This document shows positions 20,062 through 31,172 of a stretch of DNA of 64,000 nucleotides, piece by piece. The stretch is from Citrobacter werkmanii NBRC 105721. GTDB taxonomy: Bacteria > Pseudomonadota > Gammaproteobacteria > Enterobacterales > Enterobacteriaceae. The stretch's first letter is position 1. Each line of letters starts with the position of its first letter. A program made the translations under genes and the position numbers. The notes below the pieces were generated by a model. That model searched no databases. It was given only the letters and a program-made list of their open reading frames with translations, and was not told the origin of the DNA. The stretch spans positions 24,441 through 88,440 of the forward strand of contig BBMW01000022.1 of assembly GCA_000759755.1 (NCBI GenBank), in the 5' to 3' direction.

Positions 20062-21003
20062 ATGTTAGACAATGTTTTGAGAATTGCCACACGCCAAAGC
20101 CCCCTTGCGCTCTGGCAGGCACATTATGTCAAAGACGCTTTAATGGCAAATCACCCCGGTCTGATCGTGGAACTGGTTCCTATGGTAACCCGTGGCGATG
20201 TGATCCTTGATACCCCGCTGGCGAAGGTCGGAGGGAAAGGGTTGTTTGTTAAAGAGCTGGAAGTCGCGCTGCTGGAAAAACGCGCCGATATCGCCGTGCA
20301 TTCCATGAAGGATGTGCCGGTTGAATTCCCTGACGGTCTTGGACTGGTCACCATTTGCGAGCGAGAGGATCCGCGTGATGCTTTCGTCTCAAATAAGTAC
20401 AACACGTTGGATGACCTTCCCGCGGGTAGTATTGTCGGGACATCCAGTTTGCGTCGCCAGTGCCAGTTGGCAAAGCGTCGCCCGGATCTCGTCATCCGTT
20501 CGCTGCGCGGTAACGTTGGTACGCGCCTCGGCAAACTCGATAACGGCGATTATGACGCCATTATCCTGGCGGTGGCCGGGTTAAAACGTTTAGGGCTTGA
20601 GTCGCGAGTCCGTACCGCACTGCCGCCGGAAGTATCCTTGCCCGCAGTCGGGCAAGGCGCTGTTGGCATAGAGTGCCGACTGGACGATATGCGCACTCAG
20701 GCGCTGTTAGCGCCGCTCAATCATGAAGAGACCGCACTACGCGTAACAGCCGAACGCGCCATGAACACCCGCCTCGAAGGGGGATGTCAGGTACCTATCG
20801 GCAGCTATGCCGAACTCATCAACGGTGAGATTTGGCTACGCGCGCTGGTCGGCGCGCCTGACGGATCGCAGATGGTATGCGGAGAACGTCGCGGCGCCCC
20901 GCAGGATGCAGAAAAGATGGGCATCTCTCTGGCAGAAGAGCTACTGGAAAACGGTGCGCGCGCCATTCTGGCTGAAGTTTATAACGGAGAAGCACCCGCA
21001 TGA
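20062..21003 (+). CDS. hemC: HemC, porphobilinogen deaminase
   Basis: Polymerises four porphobilinogens to hydroxymethylbilane. The start at 20062 ([19 protein letters not shown]) gives 313 residues. The cofactor-binding Cys242 is in [13 protein letters not shown] and the catalytic Asp region is [11 protein letters not shown]. Upstream in-frame codons to 20041 are not part of the conserved protein. First gene of hemCDXY; its stop overlaps hemD by four bases. Confidence 0.98.
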   Translation: MLDNVLRIATRQSPLALWQAHYVKDALMANHPGLIVELVPMVTRGDVILDTPLAKVGGKGLFVKELEVALLEKRADIAVHSMKDVPVEFPDGLGLVTICEREDPRDAFVSNKYNTLDDLPAGSIVGTSSLRRQCQLAKRRPDLVIRSLRGNVGTRLGKLDNGDYDAIILAVAGLKRLGLESRVRTALPPEVSLPAVGQGAVGIECRLDDMRTQALLAPLNHEETALRVTAERAMNTRLEGGCQVPIGSYAELINGEIWLRALVGAPDGSQMVCGERRGAPQDAEKMGISLAEELLENGARAILAEVYNGEAPA

Positions 21004-21740
21004 GTATTCTGGTCACCCGCCCGTCTCCCGCAGGGGAAGAGTTAGTGAGCCGTCTGCGCACACTGGGGCAGGTGGCCTGGAGTTTTCCGCTCATCGAGTT
21101 TTCCCCGGGTCGGGAACTGGCAACACTCGCCTCCCGACTGTCGGCGTTGACGGATAACGATCTGGTTTTTGCCCTCTCGCAGCACGCTGTCACCTTTGCC
21201 GATGCCGAACTTCAGCAACAAGGGAAAAGCTGGCCTTCCCTTCCGCATTATTTTGCCATTGGCCGCACAACGGCGCTGGCGCTGCATACTGTTAGCGGCT
21301 GCAATATTCACTATCCTCTGGATCGGGAAATCAGCGAAGTCTTGCTACAATTACCTGAATTACAAAATATTGCGGGAAAACGCGCGCTTATTTTACGCGG
21401 CAACGGCGGTCGGGAACTGATAGGTGAAACCCTGACGGCGCGCGGAGCCGATGTTGATTTTTGTGAATGTTATCAACGCAGTGCAAAAAATTACGATGGT
21501 GCGGAAGAAGCAATGCGCTGGCAATCTCGCGGCGTGACCACGGTGGTGGTCACCAGCGGAGAGATGTTACAACAGCTCTGGTCGCTCATTCCGCAGTGGT
21601 ATCGTGAGCACTGGTTACTACGCTGTCGGCTGCTGGTCGTCAGTGAGCGTCTGGCGCACCTCGCCCGGGAACTGGGCTGGCAAGATATTAAGGTCGCTGA
21701 TAACGCCGACAACGATGCGCTACTACGCGCATTACAATAA
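21000..21740 (+). CDS. hemD: HemD, uroporphyrinogen-III synthase
   Basis: Cyclises hydroxymethylbilane with inversion of ring D. It has 246 residues and two alpha/beta domains, starting [18 protein letters not shown]. The family has few invariant residues, so the call leans on length and on its place directly after hemC (four-base overlap). Confidence 0.97.
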   Translation: MSILVTRPSPAGEELVSRLRTLGQVAWSFPLIEFSPGRELATLASRLSALTDNDLVFALSQHAVTFADAELQQQGKSWPSLPHYFAIGRTTALALHTVSGCNIHYPLDREISEVLLQLPELQNIAGKRALILRGNGGRELIGETLTARGADVDFCECYQRSAKNYDGAEEAMRWQSRGVTTVVVTSGEMLQQLWSLIPQWYREHWLLRCRLLVVSERLAHLARELGWQDIKVADNADNDALLRALQ

Positions 21741-21761
21741 CTCTCATAATGGGATGCCATA

Positions 21762-22937
21762 ATGACGGAACAAGAAAAATCCTCCGCCGTGGTTGAAGAG
21801 ACCAGGGAGGCCGTGGAAACCACAGCACAGCCAGTCAATACTGAAAAAAAGGCTAACAACAGCACGGCGCTGATTCTGAGCGCGGTGGCGATTGCTATTG
21901 CGCTGGCAGCAGGTGTGGGGCTGTATGGCTGGGGGAAACAGCAGGCAACAACGCAGACGGCAACCAGCGATGCGCTGGCGAACCAGCTGACGGCGCTGCA
22001 AAAAGCGCAAGAAAACCAAAAAGCTGAGCTGGAAGGCATTATTAAACAGCAGGCAACGCAGCTTGATGAAGCCACTCGCCAGCAGGCCGCACTGGTCAAA
22101 CAGCTTGATGAAGTTCAGCAAAAAGTCGCCACTATTTCCGGCAGCGATGCCGGGACATGGCTGCTGGCGCAGGCTGATTTTCTGGTAAAACTGGCCGGTC
22201 GTAAATTATGGAGCGATCAGGACGTTACCACCGCAGCGGCGTTGCTGAAAAGCGCCGACGCCAGTCTGGCTGATATGAACGACCCGAGCTTAATTTCCGC
22301 CCGTCGCGCGATTACTGACGATATCGCGAGCCTCTCGGCGGTAACTCAGGTCGACTATGACGGCATTATCCTGAAAGTGAATCAGCTCGCTAACCAGATA
22401 GATAACCTGCGTCTGGCCGACAACGACACCGACGATTCACCGATGGACTCCGACAGCAGCGAGCTGTCCAGCTCAATTAGTGAATGGCGCGTCAACTTGC
22501 AAAAAAGCTGGCAGAATTTTATGGACAGCTTTATCACTGTTCGCCGTCGAGATGAAACCGCCGTCCCGCTGCTGGCGCCGAACCAGGACGTTTACTTACG
22601 TGAGAACATTCGTTCTCGCCTGTTAGTAGCCGCCCAGGCCGTACCGCGTCATCAGGAAGAGACATACCGCCAGGCGCTGGAAAATGTCTCCACCTGGGTA
22701 CGCGCCTACTACGACACCGACGATGCAACCACCAAAGCCTTCCTGGAAGAGGTAGACCAGCTGAGCCAACAAAGCATCAGTATGGATGTGCCAGAAACGC
22801 TGCAGAGCCAGGCTATTCTCGACAAATTAATGCAGACCCGTGTTCGTAATTTACTGGCGCAGCCTGTCACAGCGCCGGTTGCCGCCGCTCCTGCTCCTTC
22901 GGCAGACAATCCGGCAACCGCGCCGCAAGGAGAATAA
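21762..22937 (+). CDS. hemX: HemX, membrane protein of the hem operon
   Basis: A 391-residue protein annotated as uroporphyrinogen-III C-methyltransferase-like, although the domain lacks a convincing methyltransferase motif. It has a Glu/Thr-rich cytoplasmic N terminus, one membrane helix ([20 protein letters not shown], about residues 37-56), a Gln-rich coiled coil, and a periplasmic domain ending in an Ala/Pro-rich tail. Its biochemical role is not established. hemY starts at its stop codon. Confidence 0.94.
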   Translation: MTEQEKSSAVVEETREAVETTAQPVNTEKKANNSTALILSAVAIAIALAAGVGLYGWGKQQATTQTATSDALANQLTALQKAQENQKAELEGIIKQQATQLDEATRQQAALVKQLDEVQQKVATISGSDAGTWLLAQADFLVKLAGRKLWSDQDVTTAAALLKSADASLADMNDPSLISARRAITDDIASLSAVTQVDYDGIILKVNQLANQIDNLRLADNDTDDSPMDSDSSELSSSISEWRVNLQKSWQNFMDSFITVRRRDETAVPLLAPNQDVYLRENIRSRLLVAAQAVPRHQEETYRQALENVSTWVRAYYDTDDATTKAFLEEVDQLSQQSISMDVPETLQSQAILDKLMQTRVRNLLAQPVTAPVAAAPAPSADNPATAPQGE

Positions 22938-22939
22938 TG

Positions 22940-24139
22940 ATGCTAAAAGTATTATTGCTCTTTGTTCTGTTGATCGCCGGGATCGTCGTTGGTCCAATGA
23001 TTGCCGGTCATCAGGGCTACGTGCTGATCCAAACCGATAATTACAACATTGAAACCAGCGTGACGGGCCTGGTGATCATCCTGATCGTCGCGATGGTCGT
23101 TCTGTTTGCGATTGAATGGTTGCTGCGCCGAATTTTCCGCACAGGTGCGCATACCCGCGGATGGTTTGTCGGCCGTAAGCGTCGCCGCGCCCGCAAACAG
23201 ACCGAACAAGCGCTGCTCAAGCTGGCAGAAGGCGATTATCAGCAGGTTGAAAAGCTGATGTCGAAAAACGCCGATCATGCTGAACAACCGGTAGTGAATT
23301 ACCTGCTGGCGGCAGAAGCGGCCCAGCAACGTGGCGATGAAGCGCGCGCGAATCAACACCTTGAGCGTGCCGCTGAACTGGCCGGGAATGATACGATCCC
23401 GGTAGAAATCGCTCGCGTTCGTCTGCAACTGGCGCGTAATGAAAATCACGCCGCGCGCCACAGCGTAGATAAGCTGCTGGAGGTGACGCCGCGTCATCCG
23501 GAAGTGCTGCGTCTGGCTGAGCAAGCCTACATTCGCACCGGCGCATGGAGTTCGTTACTGGATATCATTCCATCTATGGCTAAAGCGCATGTAGGTGATG
23601 AAGAGCACCGCGCAATGCTGGAACAACAGGCATGGGTGGGTCTGATGGATCAGGTCCGCGCCGATCAGGGCAGTGAGGGGCTACGTACGTGGTGGAAAAA
23701 CCAGAACCGTAAAACCCGTCATCAGGTTGCCCTGCAGGTCGCGATGGCTGAACATCTGATTGAGTGCGACGATCACGATACGGCGCAGCAGGTCATCATT
23801 GACGGTCTGAAACGTCAGTATGACGACCGTCTGGTGCTGCCGATCCCGCGCCTGAAAACCAACAACCCGGAACAGATAGAAAAAGTGTTGCGCCAGCAGA
23901 TTAAGGCCGTTGGCGATCGCCCATTGCTGTGGAGCACGCTGGGGCAATCGTTAATGAAGCATGGCGAATGGCAGGAAGCCACGCTCGCCTTCCGTGCAGC
24001 GCTCAAACAGCGCCCGGACGCATACGACTACGCCTGGCTTGCTGACGCGCTGGACAGACTGCATCAGCCGGAAGAAGCCGCCACCATGCGCCGTGATGGC
24101 CTGATGTTGACGCTGCAGAACAACAATCCCCCGCAGTAA
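22940..24139 (+). CDS. hemY: HemY, TPR-containing inner-membrane protein
   Basis: A 399-residue protein with two N-terminal membrane helices (residues about 1-22 and 40-60), a basic linker rich in Arg-Lys, and then TPR-like helical repeats. It is linked to late protohaem synthesis by genetics only. An ATG three bases earlier (22937) overlaps the hemX stop and is an alternative start. Last gene of hemCDXY; a REP follows. Confidence 0.95.
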   Translation: MLKVLLLFVLLIAGIVVGPMIAGHQGYVLIQTDNYNIETSVTGLVIILIVAMVVLFAIEWLLRRIFRTGAHTRGWFVGRKRRRARKQTEQALLKLAEGDYQQVEKLMSKNADHAEQPVVNYLLAAEAAQQRGDEARANQHLERAAELAGNDTIPVEIARVRLQLARNENHAARHSVDKLLEVTPRHPEVLRLAEQAYIRTGAWSSLLDIIPSMAKAHVGDEEHRAMLEQQAWVGLMDQVRADQGSEGLRTWWKNQNRKTRHQVALQVAMAEHLIECDDHDTAQQVIIDGLKRQYDDRLVLPIPRLKTNNPEQIEKVLRQQIKAVGDRPLLWSTLGQSLMKHGEWQEATLAFRAALKQRPDAYDYAWLADALDRLHQPEEAATMRRDGLMLTLQNNNPPQ

Positions 24140-24146
24140 TTCCCTC

Positions 24147-24180
24147 TTGCCCGGTGGCGCTTCGCTTACCGGGCCTACCG
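24147..24180. repeat. REP element after hemY
   Basis: GCCCGGTGGCGCTTCGCTTA followed by CCGGGCCTAC, between hemY and the GlmZ terminator, at the meeting point of two convergent transcripts. Confidence 0.8.
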
Positions 24181-24204
24181 TCTACACAAAATCATTCAAG
24201 ATGC

Positions 24205-24242
24205 ATAAAAAAACGCCCGCTCGGTAAGGAGCAGGCGTTAAA
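24205..24242 (-). terminator. GlmZ intrinsic terminator
   Basis: Stem AACGCCTGCTC / GAGCGGGCGTT with a five-base loop, then seven T, on the minus strand. It forms the 3' hairpin of GlmZ. Confidence 0.92.
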
Positions 24243-24411
24243 CAGGTCTGTATGACAACATAATGGGTGCTTCACTCAACGTTATGTCCATGGTGTTTGA
24301 TGAGGCCTGAGCGACATCTGTCTGTGGACGATAAGCACCGTAAACGGCTCTGCATCATTCCTGAGTTTATGAGGCCTGATGGCGAACATAAGAGATGGAA
24401 TGAGCATCTAC
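24205..24411 (-). ncRNA. glmZ: GlmZ small RNA
   Basis: A trans-acting small RNA that, with Hfq, activates glmS translation. It is degraded through RapZ and RNase E unless GlmY is high. The 5' end GTAGATGCTCATTCCATCTC and internal blocks such as GAGCCGTTTACGGTGCTTAT match E. coli GlmZ from memory over about 207 bases. The 3' end is a strong terminator (24205-24242). The location after hemY is conserved, but here the tRNA operon follows directly, without aslA-aslB. Confidence 0.93.
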
Positions 24412-24412
24412 C

Positions 24413-24438
24413 CGTATATTATCGCACAACGCATGCCA
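24413..24438 (-). promoter_or_regulatory. glmZ promoter with overlapping sigma-70 and sigma-54-like elements
   Basis: GATAAT lies at -12 to -7 from the GlmZ 5' end. TGGCATGCGTTGTGC just upstream resembles the sigma-54 element TGGCAC-N5-TTGC with two deviations. Overlapping sigma-54/sigma-70 promoters are known for glmY and, in some enterobacteria, for glmZ. Confidence 0.5.
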
Positions 24439-24524
24439 CGATTGCACTGCAAAAACCAGGTATTCGAACTTTTTAAGACATCAGGTAATTCGCGGGAATA
24501 AGGGCTGTGAAGGGAAATCAGAAA

Positions 24525-24550
24525 ACAAAAAACCCCGCCGAAGCGGGGTT
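24525..24550 (-). terminator. Terminator of the argX-hisR-leuT-proM operon
   Basis: On the minus strand AACCCCGC, loop TTCG, GCGGGGTT, then TTTTGTTTT, six bases after the proM CCA end. Confidence 0.92.
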
Positions 24551-24556
24551 CAAAAT

Positions 24557-24633
24557 TGGTCGGCGAGAGAGGATTCGAACCTCCGACCCACTGGTCCCAA
24601 ACCAGTTGCGCTACCAAGCTGCGCTACTCGCCG
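24557..24633 (-). tRNA. proM: tRNA-Pro (anticodon TGG)
   Basis: 77 bases including an encoded CCA. The acceptor arms CGGCGAG/CTCGCCG pair, and the T loop is GGTTCGAATCC. Anticodon TGG in TTTGGGA. Last of four tRNAs in one operon. Confidence 0.97.
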
Positions 24634-24674
24634 TTTTACTGCTTTTTGAATTTTTAGTTCAATTCTTTAAGTCG

Positions 24675-24760
24675 TGGTGCGAGGGGGGGGACTCGAACCC
24701 CCACATCCTAAGGACACTAACACCTGAAGCTAGCGCGTCTACCAATTCCGCCACCTTCGC
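24675..24760 (-). tRNA. leuT: tRNA-Leu (anticodon CAG)
   Basis: 86 bases including CCA, with the long variable arm of class II tRNAs (TGTCCTTAGGATGT). The acceptor stem is GCGAAGG/CCTCGC-A type and the anticodon is CAG. One base shorter in the variable arm than E. coli leuT as I recall it. Confidence 0.96.
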
Positions 24761-24780
24761 ATTTCACAACTTTAAATTAA

Positions 24781-24856
24781 TGGGGTGGCTAATGGGATTC
24801 GAACCCACGACAACTGGAATCACAATCCAGGGCTCTACCAACTGAGCTATAGCCAC
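24781..24856 (-). tRNA. hisR: tRNA-His (anticodon GTG)
   Basis: 76 bases including CCA. Anticodon GTG in ATTGTGATT, T arm GTGGGTTCGAATCCCAT. In enterobacteria this is the only tRNA-His gene, so it sets his attenuation and the histidine supply for translation. Confidence 0.97.
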
Positions 24857-24912
24857 CACTGCAAATCTTTTACGCGGTATTAAAACCACCGCAGCTCCGG
24901 CACCTAACTAAA

Positions 24913-24989
<77 letters not shown>

Positions 24990-25010
24990 TTAGCGCCGTT
25001 GCGGGGCTGG

Positions 25011-25039
25011 ATATTACGGAGGTCTCGGTCTTCTGTCTA
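25011..25039 (-). promoter_or_regulatory. Promoter of the tRNA operon
   Basis: TAGACA and TAATAT with a 17-base spacer. It is followed by a GC-rich stretch before argX, as expected for a promoter under stringent control. Confidence 0.7.
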
Positions 25040-25091
25040 GTGCTTTTTTAAAATAAATTATCGTTTGGTCATGGTTTGTGCGTTTTGTCGC

Positions 25092-26477
25092 TTATTCCCG
25101 CAATTTATGGGCTGTGCCATGACGATTCAGGCCAAAAGCCTTATAAATGAGCGTCACGCCCAGTAAGAAGATAATGCCAACAAATAGCGACATTCGGGTA
25201 TCTTCATTGAAGTACATGCCGATTAATACGCAAATCAGGAACGCCATCGTCAAATAATTTGCCCACGGGAACAAAATCGAGCGGAAAGGATGACTGGCGA
25301 TCGCCGCTTTATGCGCCTGACGGAAACGCAGCTGGCTTATCAGGATCACAAACCACGGCACCATCCCCGGCAGCACGCTGGCGCTATAAACATACACGAA
25401 CACACGCTGCGGGTTGGGAATGATGTAGTTCAGGCACGAACCAATCAGCAAGATCGCGATAGAAATCGCCACACCAGCAACTGGCACGCCATGGCGAGAT
25501 ACTTTTCCAACAACAGCAGGTAGCTGGCGATTCTTTGCCAACGCGTAGAGCATACGCCCACAGCTGTACATGCCGCTGTTACAGCCTGACAGCGCCGCCG
25601 TCAGGACCACAAAGTTAATAATCCCTGCCGCGGCGGTAATACCAATCTTGGCAAAAGTGAGCACAAATGGGCTGCCGTTGCTGCCAATCTCGTTCCACGG
25701 GAAAATAGTGACGATAACAAAGATCGCGCCGACGTAGAAAATCAGGATACGCCACAGCACCTTCCCCACCGCGCTACGCAGCGTGACCTGGGGGTTCTTC
25801 GCCTCACCCGCAGTAATGCCGATCAGCTCCACGCCCTGGTAGGACGCCACAACAATACACAATGCCGTCAGGAAGCCCTTCCAGCCGCCGGCAAAGAAGC
25901 CGCCATGCTCGGTCAGGTTGCCAAAGCCAATCGCCTGGCCGCCATTGCCAAAGCCGAAGAAAATCACTCCTAACCCAATGACGATCATCACAATGATGGT
26001 GGTCACTTTGATCATGGCAAACCAGAATTCAATTTCACCATACAGGCGAACCGCGGCGAGGTTTGCCAGCGCAACCAGCCCGACAGCAATCAGGGCGGGT
26101 ATCCATTGCGCCATTTCCGGGAACCAGAACTGTACGTACACCCCGATAGCGGTAATCTCTGATATCCCTACCGCCATCCACATAAACCAGTATGACCAGG
26201 CGGTGAGATAGCCAAAGAAAGGACTCATGTAACGGTGCGCGTAAACAGCGAATGAACCGGCAACCGGCTCGAGGAATAACATCTCCCCCATGGAACGCAT
26301 AATGAAAAAAACAAACAGCCCTGCGACGATATACGCCAGCAGGACCGAAGGCCCCGCCCATTTCAGGGTACTGGCGGCGCCCATAAACAGTCCGACGCCA
26401 ATAGTGCCTCCAAGGGCAATTAATTCGATGTGACGAGCCTCCAGCCCACGCTGTAGCTCAGGTTTGTTCTCGGCCAT
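25092..26477 (-). CDS. yifK: YifK (ThrP), amino acid-proton symporter
   Basis: A 461-residue, 12-helix permease of the amino acid-polyamine-organocation family. The conserved first helix ([20 protein letters not shown]) and the later [15 protein letters not shown] segment mark the AAT subfamily. In E. coli it takes up threonine (ThrP) and is controlled by Lrp and the small RNA GcvB. It stands alone between the tRNA operon and the wec operon, with about 275 bases upstream for its own promoter. Confidence 0.95.
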   Translation of the reverse strand: MAENKPELQRGLEARHIELIALGGTIGVGLFMGAASTLKWAGPSVLLAYIVAGLFVFFIMRSMGEMLFLEPVAGSFAVYAHRYMSPFFGYLTAWSYWFMWMAVGISEITAIGVYVQFWFPEMAQWIPALIAVGLVALANLAAVRLYGEIEFWFAMIKVTTIIVMIVIGLGVIFFGFGNGGQAIGFGNLTEHGGFFAGGWKGFLTALCIVVASYQGVELIGITAGEAKNPQVTLRSAVGKVLWRILIFYVGAIFVIVTIFPWNEIGSNGSPFVLTFAKIGITAAAGIINFVVLTAALSGCNSGMYSCGRMLYALAKNRQLPAVVGKVSRHGVPVAGVAISIAILLIGSCLNYIIPNPQRVFVYVYSASVLPGMVPWFVILISQLRFRQAHKAAIASHPFRSILFPWANYLTMAFLICVLIGMYFNEDTRMSLFVGIIFLLGVTLIYKAFGLNRHGTAHKLRE

Positions 26478-26704
26478 AAATCCTCTTGATGTGTTTGCAT
26501 GCTGTCCGGTATTACCGGTTCTCGTTATGGGTACATCTTGTTATTCCATAACAGGCCATACGGCACCGACCGCTTAACGGTTGGCGCCAAAACACCACGG
26601 CACTGTAATGATTGTTGCGAATGGTTTCCTAAAATCGCTTAAATGGCAATTAAAGCATTCAAAAAATGAATAGATTGTGCGAGAAAGCAGCGATTATGTT
26701 GTGA

Positions 26705-26738
26705 ATAAGTAGCGTGATTAGCAGATCACGCTACTTAT
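26705..26738. terminator. Hairpin at the end of the ECA operon
   Basis: A perfect 14-base inverted repeat (ATAAGTAGCGTGAT and its complement) around TAGCAG, 14 bases after the wecG stop. It lacks a strong T-run, so it may be a weak terminator or an RNA 3' end stabiliser. Confidence 0.6.
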
Positions 26739-26752
26739 CAGAGGAGAGAGCG

Positions 26753-27493
26753 TCAGAGGTTGCCGGTATAGTGCCAGCGGAGATAGCGCAACAAACGAAG
26801 TTGACGGGTGATACGGCTCGGCTGTGACAGTAAGCGATACAGCCACTCCAGCCCCAGATTTTGCCAGAGTTTAGGCGCCCGCTTAACGTGACCGGTAAAG
26901 ACATCGTAGGTACCACCCACCCCCATATACAGCGCTTCAGGGTGGATCTTCCGGCAATCACGCATAAAAATTTCTTGTTTCGGCGACCCCATCGCCACCG
27001 TCACAATTTGCGCACCGCTGGCGTGGATACGCTCAAACAATTCCTGACGCTGCTCCGGCGTAAAATAACCGTCCTGGCTACCCACAATGTTCACATGCCA
27101 CTGCGCACGCAATTTGGCTTCGGTTTGCGCCAGAACCTCAGGCTTGCCGCCAATCAGGAAAACCGGCGTTCCCTCCTGCCCGGCTCTCGCCATTAGCGCT
27201 TCCCAGAGATCGGCCCCCGCTACGCGTGAAACCTGCGCCTGCGGGAATTTTTTACGCACCGAACGCACCACGCTAATGCCATCCGCATATTTGAACTCAG
27301 CGGCGTTAATCAGATCCCGCACTTCAGGGTTATCTTCTGCCGTCAGCATTTTCTCGGCATTGATAGCCACCAGCGTCCCAGGCCTGAGGCGTCCTTCGGC
27401 AAACAGGTAATTTAGCGCGTGTTGCATATCGCGCCAGCCAATCAGTTGTAACCCGCGCAGCGAATAGAGTGGCGCAGTTGTGTTATCTGTCAT
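26753..27493 (-). CDS. wecG: WecG (RffM), UDP-ManNAcA transferase
   Basis: Adds N-acetylmannosaminuronic acid to GlcNAc-undecaprenyl-PP to form ECA lipid II. A 246-residue member of the WecG/TagA/CpsF family (GT26) with the typical blocks NAEKM, ADGISVV and GSPKQEIFM. Its start overlaps the wzyE stop by one base (TAATG). Last gene of the ECA operon. Confidence 0.96.
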   Translation of the reverse strand: MTDNTTAPLYSLRGLQLIGWRDMQHALNYLFAEGRLRPGTLVAINAEKMLTAEDNPEVRDLINAAEFKYADGISVVRSVRKKFPQAQVSRVAGADLWEALMARAGQEGTPVFLIGGKPEVLAQTEAKLRAQWHVNIVGSQDGYFTPEQRQELFERIHASGAQIVTVAMGSPKQEIFMRDCRKIHPEALYMGVGGTYDVFTGHVKRAPKLWQNLGLEWLYRLLSQPSRITRQLRLLRYLRWHYTGNL

Positions 27494-28848
27494 TACGATC
27501 CTTCAATCTGTGTCCGGGGCAGCGATTTAATTCGTTTATGGATAAGTCCCGCGCTATCGAATAGCCAGAACAGCAATTTTGCCGCCAGCAGACAAACGCC
27601 GAAAATCACGAGGAAAAAGACCACTCGCGAGACAAACGAATCCAGTCCTTCACGTGCCAAAACGATCATATTGAAAATGGCGCCAAAACAGAAACTGTGC
27701 AAAATGGCCGCCTTGTAGCGATTGGTTTCGCGGTTACCTAATTCATATAGCCAGTCGAACCATTTAATGATTAACCCGACGACAATCGCACCTAACGGTA
27801 TAAACAGCGCCCCGCCCATCACCACCAGCGAACCAATTAACGTTGGCGAAATCGCCAGCCCCGAGTGGTTGTTCAACACCTCCCAGGTAAAGTAGTTCGC
27901 GGAGTTGAGTACGATACTCGGGCGCCCAGGCCACAGCCAGGAGGGGATAAAGACATAGAAATCACGGACGATCGGCGCCAACCCCTGGAACTCAATATTG
28001 TGGTAGTTCTGCAGCAACAGCGCCAGATTTTCCCATGGCGAGAAGGTATCACGAGTCAGGTACAGGAACGTATAGAACGCCTCGTCACCGCTCACGTTCA
28101 TCCCGTAGCGTTTCAGCGCCAGCCAGAACATACCGACGATGCCCAACACGCCTGCGGCGGCGAGCATCCACAGCGAAATCCAACCGCGAATAATGCCGAT
28201 AAACAGGAAGATGGCAAACGCGATAATAATATTGGCGCGCGTTCCCCCCACAATCATATAGGTCAACAAGCCAAACGCGACGGTGCTTACCAGGAAGAAC
28301 AGCCACGCTTTGCTGTCCTGGCGCAGGAAGTAGACCACCAACATTGCCGGAATGAAGAAGTAGAAGAAGCGCTTCAACGCCACTCCAGAGACTTCACTGG
28401 AAAAAATCTGGCTGTAGGATTGCAGTCTGAACAGCAGGAACCCATTGTGCATAAAGAAGACGCCCACGCTCACCAACGCAATCGCCATCAGGATAACCCA
28501 GGTCAAATGGGCCTCCACGCGATTGATAGTAAATAGCGGCCTGCGCGGCTTATTCTCTACGCGCTTACGTAAGCGCGTTTTATACGTCACGTAGTAAACG
28601 GCATAGAAACAGGCGGCTGACAGCAAAGCCTGCAGCAGGATCTCCGGTGGTGCTACCGCCACATCAAAACGGAACACCAGGATGCTGGTCAGCGGGAATC
28701 CGAAGAAGAACGTCAGCAAAAACAGCAACGAGAAAAAGACGTTGAAGTTAAAACGCACGCGGCGGAATTCAAACCAGGTCAGCGTGGCGATAAACAAAGT
28801 GGAGAGCAGCCAGACCACCAGCAGACCGCTGAATTGCATCAGGCTCAT
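27493..28848 (-). CDS. wzyE: WzyE, ECA polymerase
   Basis: An inner-membrane polymerase that joins the trisaccharide repeat units of enterobacterial common antigen on the periplasmic side. It has many hydrophobic segments and is 451 residues long. The start at 28848 ([13 protein letters not shown]) overlaps the wecF stop by four bases and matches the known N terminus; the longer open frame to 28887 would extend into wecF. Confidence 0.95.
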   Translation of the reverse strand: MSLMQFSGLLVVWLLSTLFIATLTWFEFRRVRFNFNVFFSLLFLLTFFFGFPLTSILVFRFDVAVAPPEILLQALLSAACFYAVYYVTYKTRLRKRVENKPRRPLFTINRVEAHLTWVILMAIALVSVGVFFMHNGFLLFRLQSYSQIFSSEVSGVALKRFFYFFIPAMLVVYFLRQDSKAWLFFLVSTVAFGLLTYMIVGGTRANIIIAFAIFLFIGIIRGWISLWMLAAAGVLGIVGMFWLALKRYGMNVSGDEAFYTFLYLTRDTFSPWENLALLLQNYHNIEFQGLAPIVRDFYVFIPSWLWPGRPSIVLNSANYFTWEVLNNHSGLAISPTLIGSLVVMGGALFIPLGAIVVGLIIKWFDWLYELGNRETNRYKAAILHSFCFGAIFNMIVLAREGLDSFVSRVVFFLVIFGVCLLAAKLLFWLFDSAGLIHKRIKSLPRTQIEGS

Positions 28849-29924
28849 TTGGTTTCTCCTGAAGCAATGCGCAGCGCGTGATGCCACGGCTGCAGATAAT
28901 TCGGGCTAAAGAAGGTGATCGTATTTTTATCTACCAACGCCAGTTGGCGCTGCGCTTCGCGTACGAGACCTTCATTGAGTTGATCTGTCGTAAACAGAAC
29001 TGGGATATTTTGCTCTGCCATATCCTGCCAGAAAGGATTTTCACGGTTGAGCACGCACGGGATACCGGCCTGGATTAACAAACACAGGGTGCCGATCCCT
29101 TGCTGACGGGCAAAAATAAAGTAGCCCAGATCGCACTGACGCAGTAGTGCCAGATAGGCATCAAACTCCAGTTTTTCACTCAATATTTGCAAATTATCAG
29201 CGCTAAATAGTGCCAGACCCGCCTGACGAACCTCATCGATATAGGTCGTATTATTCGCAGGATACCCCATCGGCACTATCACATTCACCGTATCACCAAA
29301 CTGCTGGTGAACAGCATGTAGCGCGGCAATATGCTCATTGCTGCGATCGCCAGAGTTGCCAACCAACACCGTCATCTTACCGCTGCGCTGACTTTCACTG
29401 CTCAGATTATTGAGCGAGGGATCCATCCGCGTTGGGAAATAGAGCAGCTCGCTACGAACGTGCGGATGCTGCCCAGCGAAATAACGTAAATCGCCGCGCG
29501 TAGCAAACACGCAGCCCACGCGATTCTGCGCCATGCGACGAATCGGGTAAAACAGGCGGAATTTCAGCCCACTGGAAACTTCATATAAATCCGCGCCCCA
29601 GATGTGCCAGTAAAACTGCTCCGGTTTAATTCCCCCGCTCAGCAGCGCCAGCCACAGGCTGGTGTTGAACTGACCATGAAAGAAGAAGCGCTGCTGGCGA
29701 TTCGCTTTCGCCTTCGCAATAACCGCCTGGGCCAGCGCCTTTTTCCCGTCGTAGAAACTCAGCGATAACGCCGGGCAGCTCTCACTGAATCCAGCATCCT
29801 GGCCTGCAACCATAAACGTGCGCGCGTGCTCGCTCGTCGCAGCCAGCGAATCGTTAAAAAACCGCAGCACGGTTTGGTTATGGTGAGGGATATCCGATCC
29901 CAGAACGTGAATCAGTACAGTCAT
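28845..29924 (-). CDS. wecF: WecF (RffT), TDP-Fuc4NAc transferase
   Basis: Transfers 4-acetamido-4,6-dideoxygalactose to complete ECA lipid III. It has 359 residues, the exact length of the E. coli enzyme, and belongs to family GT56. Conserved parts include [11 protein letters not shown] and the C-terminal [18 protein letters not shown] that resembles a nucleotide-sugar site. Four-base overlaps on both sides. Confidence 0.96.
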   Translation of the reverse strand: MTVLIHVLGSDIPHHNQTVLRFFNDSLAATSEHARTFMVAGQDAGFSESCPALSLSFYDGKKALAQAVIAKAKANRQQRFFFHGQFNTSLWLALLSGGIKPEQFYWHIWGADLYEVSSGLKFRLFYPIRRMAQNRVGCVFATRGDLRYFAGQHPHVRSELLYFPTRMDPSLNNLSSESQRSGKMTVLVGNSGDRSNEHIAALHAVHQQFGDTVNVIVPMGYPANNTTYIDEVRQAGLALFSADNLQILSEKLEFDAYLALLRQCDLGYFIFARQQGIGTLCLLIQAGIPCVLNRENPFWQDMAEQNIPVLFTTDQLNEGLVREAQRQLALVDKNTITFFSPNYLQPWHHALRIASGETK

Positions 29925-31171
29925 GCCCGCCTACGCCAGAGTAAAAACACGCCACAACAAAGAGAAAAATAGACGATGTATGTTGCCATATACGCCTGCG
30001 CAGCTCCCAGAGCACCGTGTGCCGGGATCAGCCAGTGGGCAAACGCCGTCAATAACATGAACTGGCTAATTTCAGCCAAAATATAAAACCGCAGCGACGC
30101 TTTCGCGATCACCAGATAACCAAAAACGTAGGCGCCAACTTTCAGTACATCACCGACCAGTTGCCAGGCAAACAGGTCGCGCATGGCGGTAAATTTTGCG
30201 GAAAAGAGCAGCCAGATCGCAAAATCACGCAATAGCCAGACGGTAAAGCTCGCGGCGGCAACCGCCGGCAGTACAAACTTCAACGACTTAATAATCTCGC
30301 GGGTAATGTCACGCTTTTCGGTCAGCCGCGACAACGTCGGCAGCAAGTAAACGCTGAATGAGGCGGTAATAAATTGCAGATAGGCATCGGAGATACTGCT
30401 GACTCCCTGCCAGATCCCCACATCATCCCAACTGTACTGCGCCGCCAGCAGGTTTCGCATCATCACGTATGCCACAGGCAGCGTCACAGAGGTAATCAGC
30501 GCCATCAGCGTAAACTTGCTTAGCTGCCCGGCCAGACCATGGTCCCACGAGGGCTTCAGGTAATGCAGCGGAATAGTTCCACGCTTAAGCAGCATAATGA
30601 TGGCAGGGATAACGACCAGCGCTGGCACCAGAGCCAGCCCCAGCAAGGCGCCTTCATAGCCCCCCAGGCGATAGCAGCCATAGTAAGCCACTACGCCCAC
30701 CAGGCTACCCACAATCAGCGACAGCGCGTTGCCTGCCGCATCGCGGAAGCCTTTCATCAGCGCCAGCAGCAGGTTAGCCCAGGCGATGCCCATCTGCACC
30801 AGCGCAACCAGTCGAACCAGCCCCTGATAATGCGTATGGCCAAACAACCCCTGACTGATCGGCGCGGCCGCCAGCAGAAAAACCGCCGCCATCAGCGTAG
30901 AAAATCCCATTACCATTGCGGAAGATGTACCGACCACCTTACGGAGCCGGGCCGGATCGTCATGGTGCTGCGCAACGTATTTCGTGACGCCGTTGAAAAT
31001 GCCGGCCCCCGCCAATACGCCCAGCACAGTGACCATTTGGCGAAAATTACCCGCCTGACCCACACCTGCCGGGCCAAAGGAGACGGCCAATAACTTCACC
31101 ACCAGCAAACCCGCACCAATTTTTACCAGCGTACTGGCCGCCGTCCATAAGGACGCTTTAGCAAGCGACAT
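29921..31171 (-). CDS. wzxE: WzxE, ECA lipid III flippase
   Basis: A 416-residue, roughly 12-helix flippase of the polysaccharide transport/MVF superfamily. It moves the lipid-linked trisaccharide across the inner membrane. The N terminus [20 protein letters not shown] is characteristic. It follows wecE after one base and overlaps wecF by four. Confidence 0.96.
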   Translation of the reverse strand: MSLAKASLWTAASTLVKIGAGLLVVKLLAVSFGPAGVGQAGNFRQMVTVLGVLAGAGIFNGVTKYVAQHHDDPARLRKVVGTSSAMVMGFSTLMAAVFLLAAAPISQGLFGHTHYQGLVRLVALVQMGIAWANLLLALMKGFRDAAGNALSLIVGSLVGVVAYYGCYRLGGYEGALLGLALVPALVVIPAIIMLLKRGTIPLHYLKPSWDHGLAGQLSKFTLMALITSVTLPVAYVMMRNLLAAQYSWDDVGIWQGVSSISDAYLQFITASFSVYLLPTLSRLTEKRDITREIIKSLKFVLPAVAAASFTVWLLRDFAIWLLFSAKFTAMRDLFAWQLVGDVLKVGAYVFGYLVIAKASLRFYILAEISQFMLLTAFAHWLIPAHGALGAAQAYMATYIVYFSLCCGVFLLWRRRA

Positions 31172-31172
31172 A

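Noticed and set aside
24483-24845. A plus-strand protein frame across the tRNA cluster
   Set aside because: It is built from the complement of four tRNA genes; the repeated RIRTSD-like words are reversed T arms.
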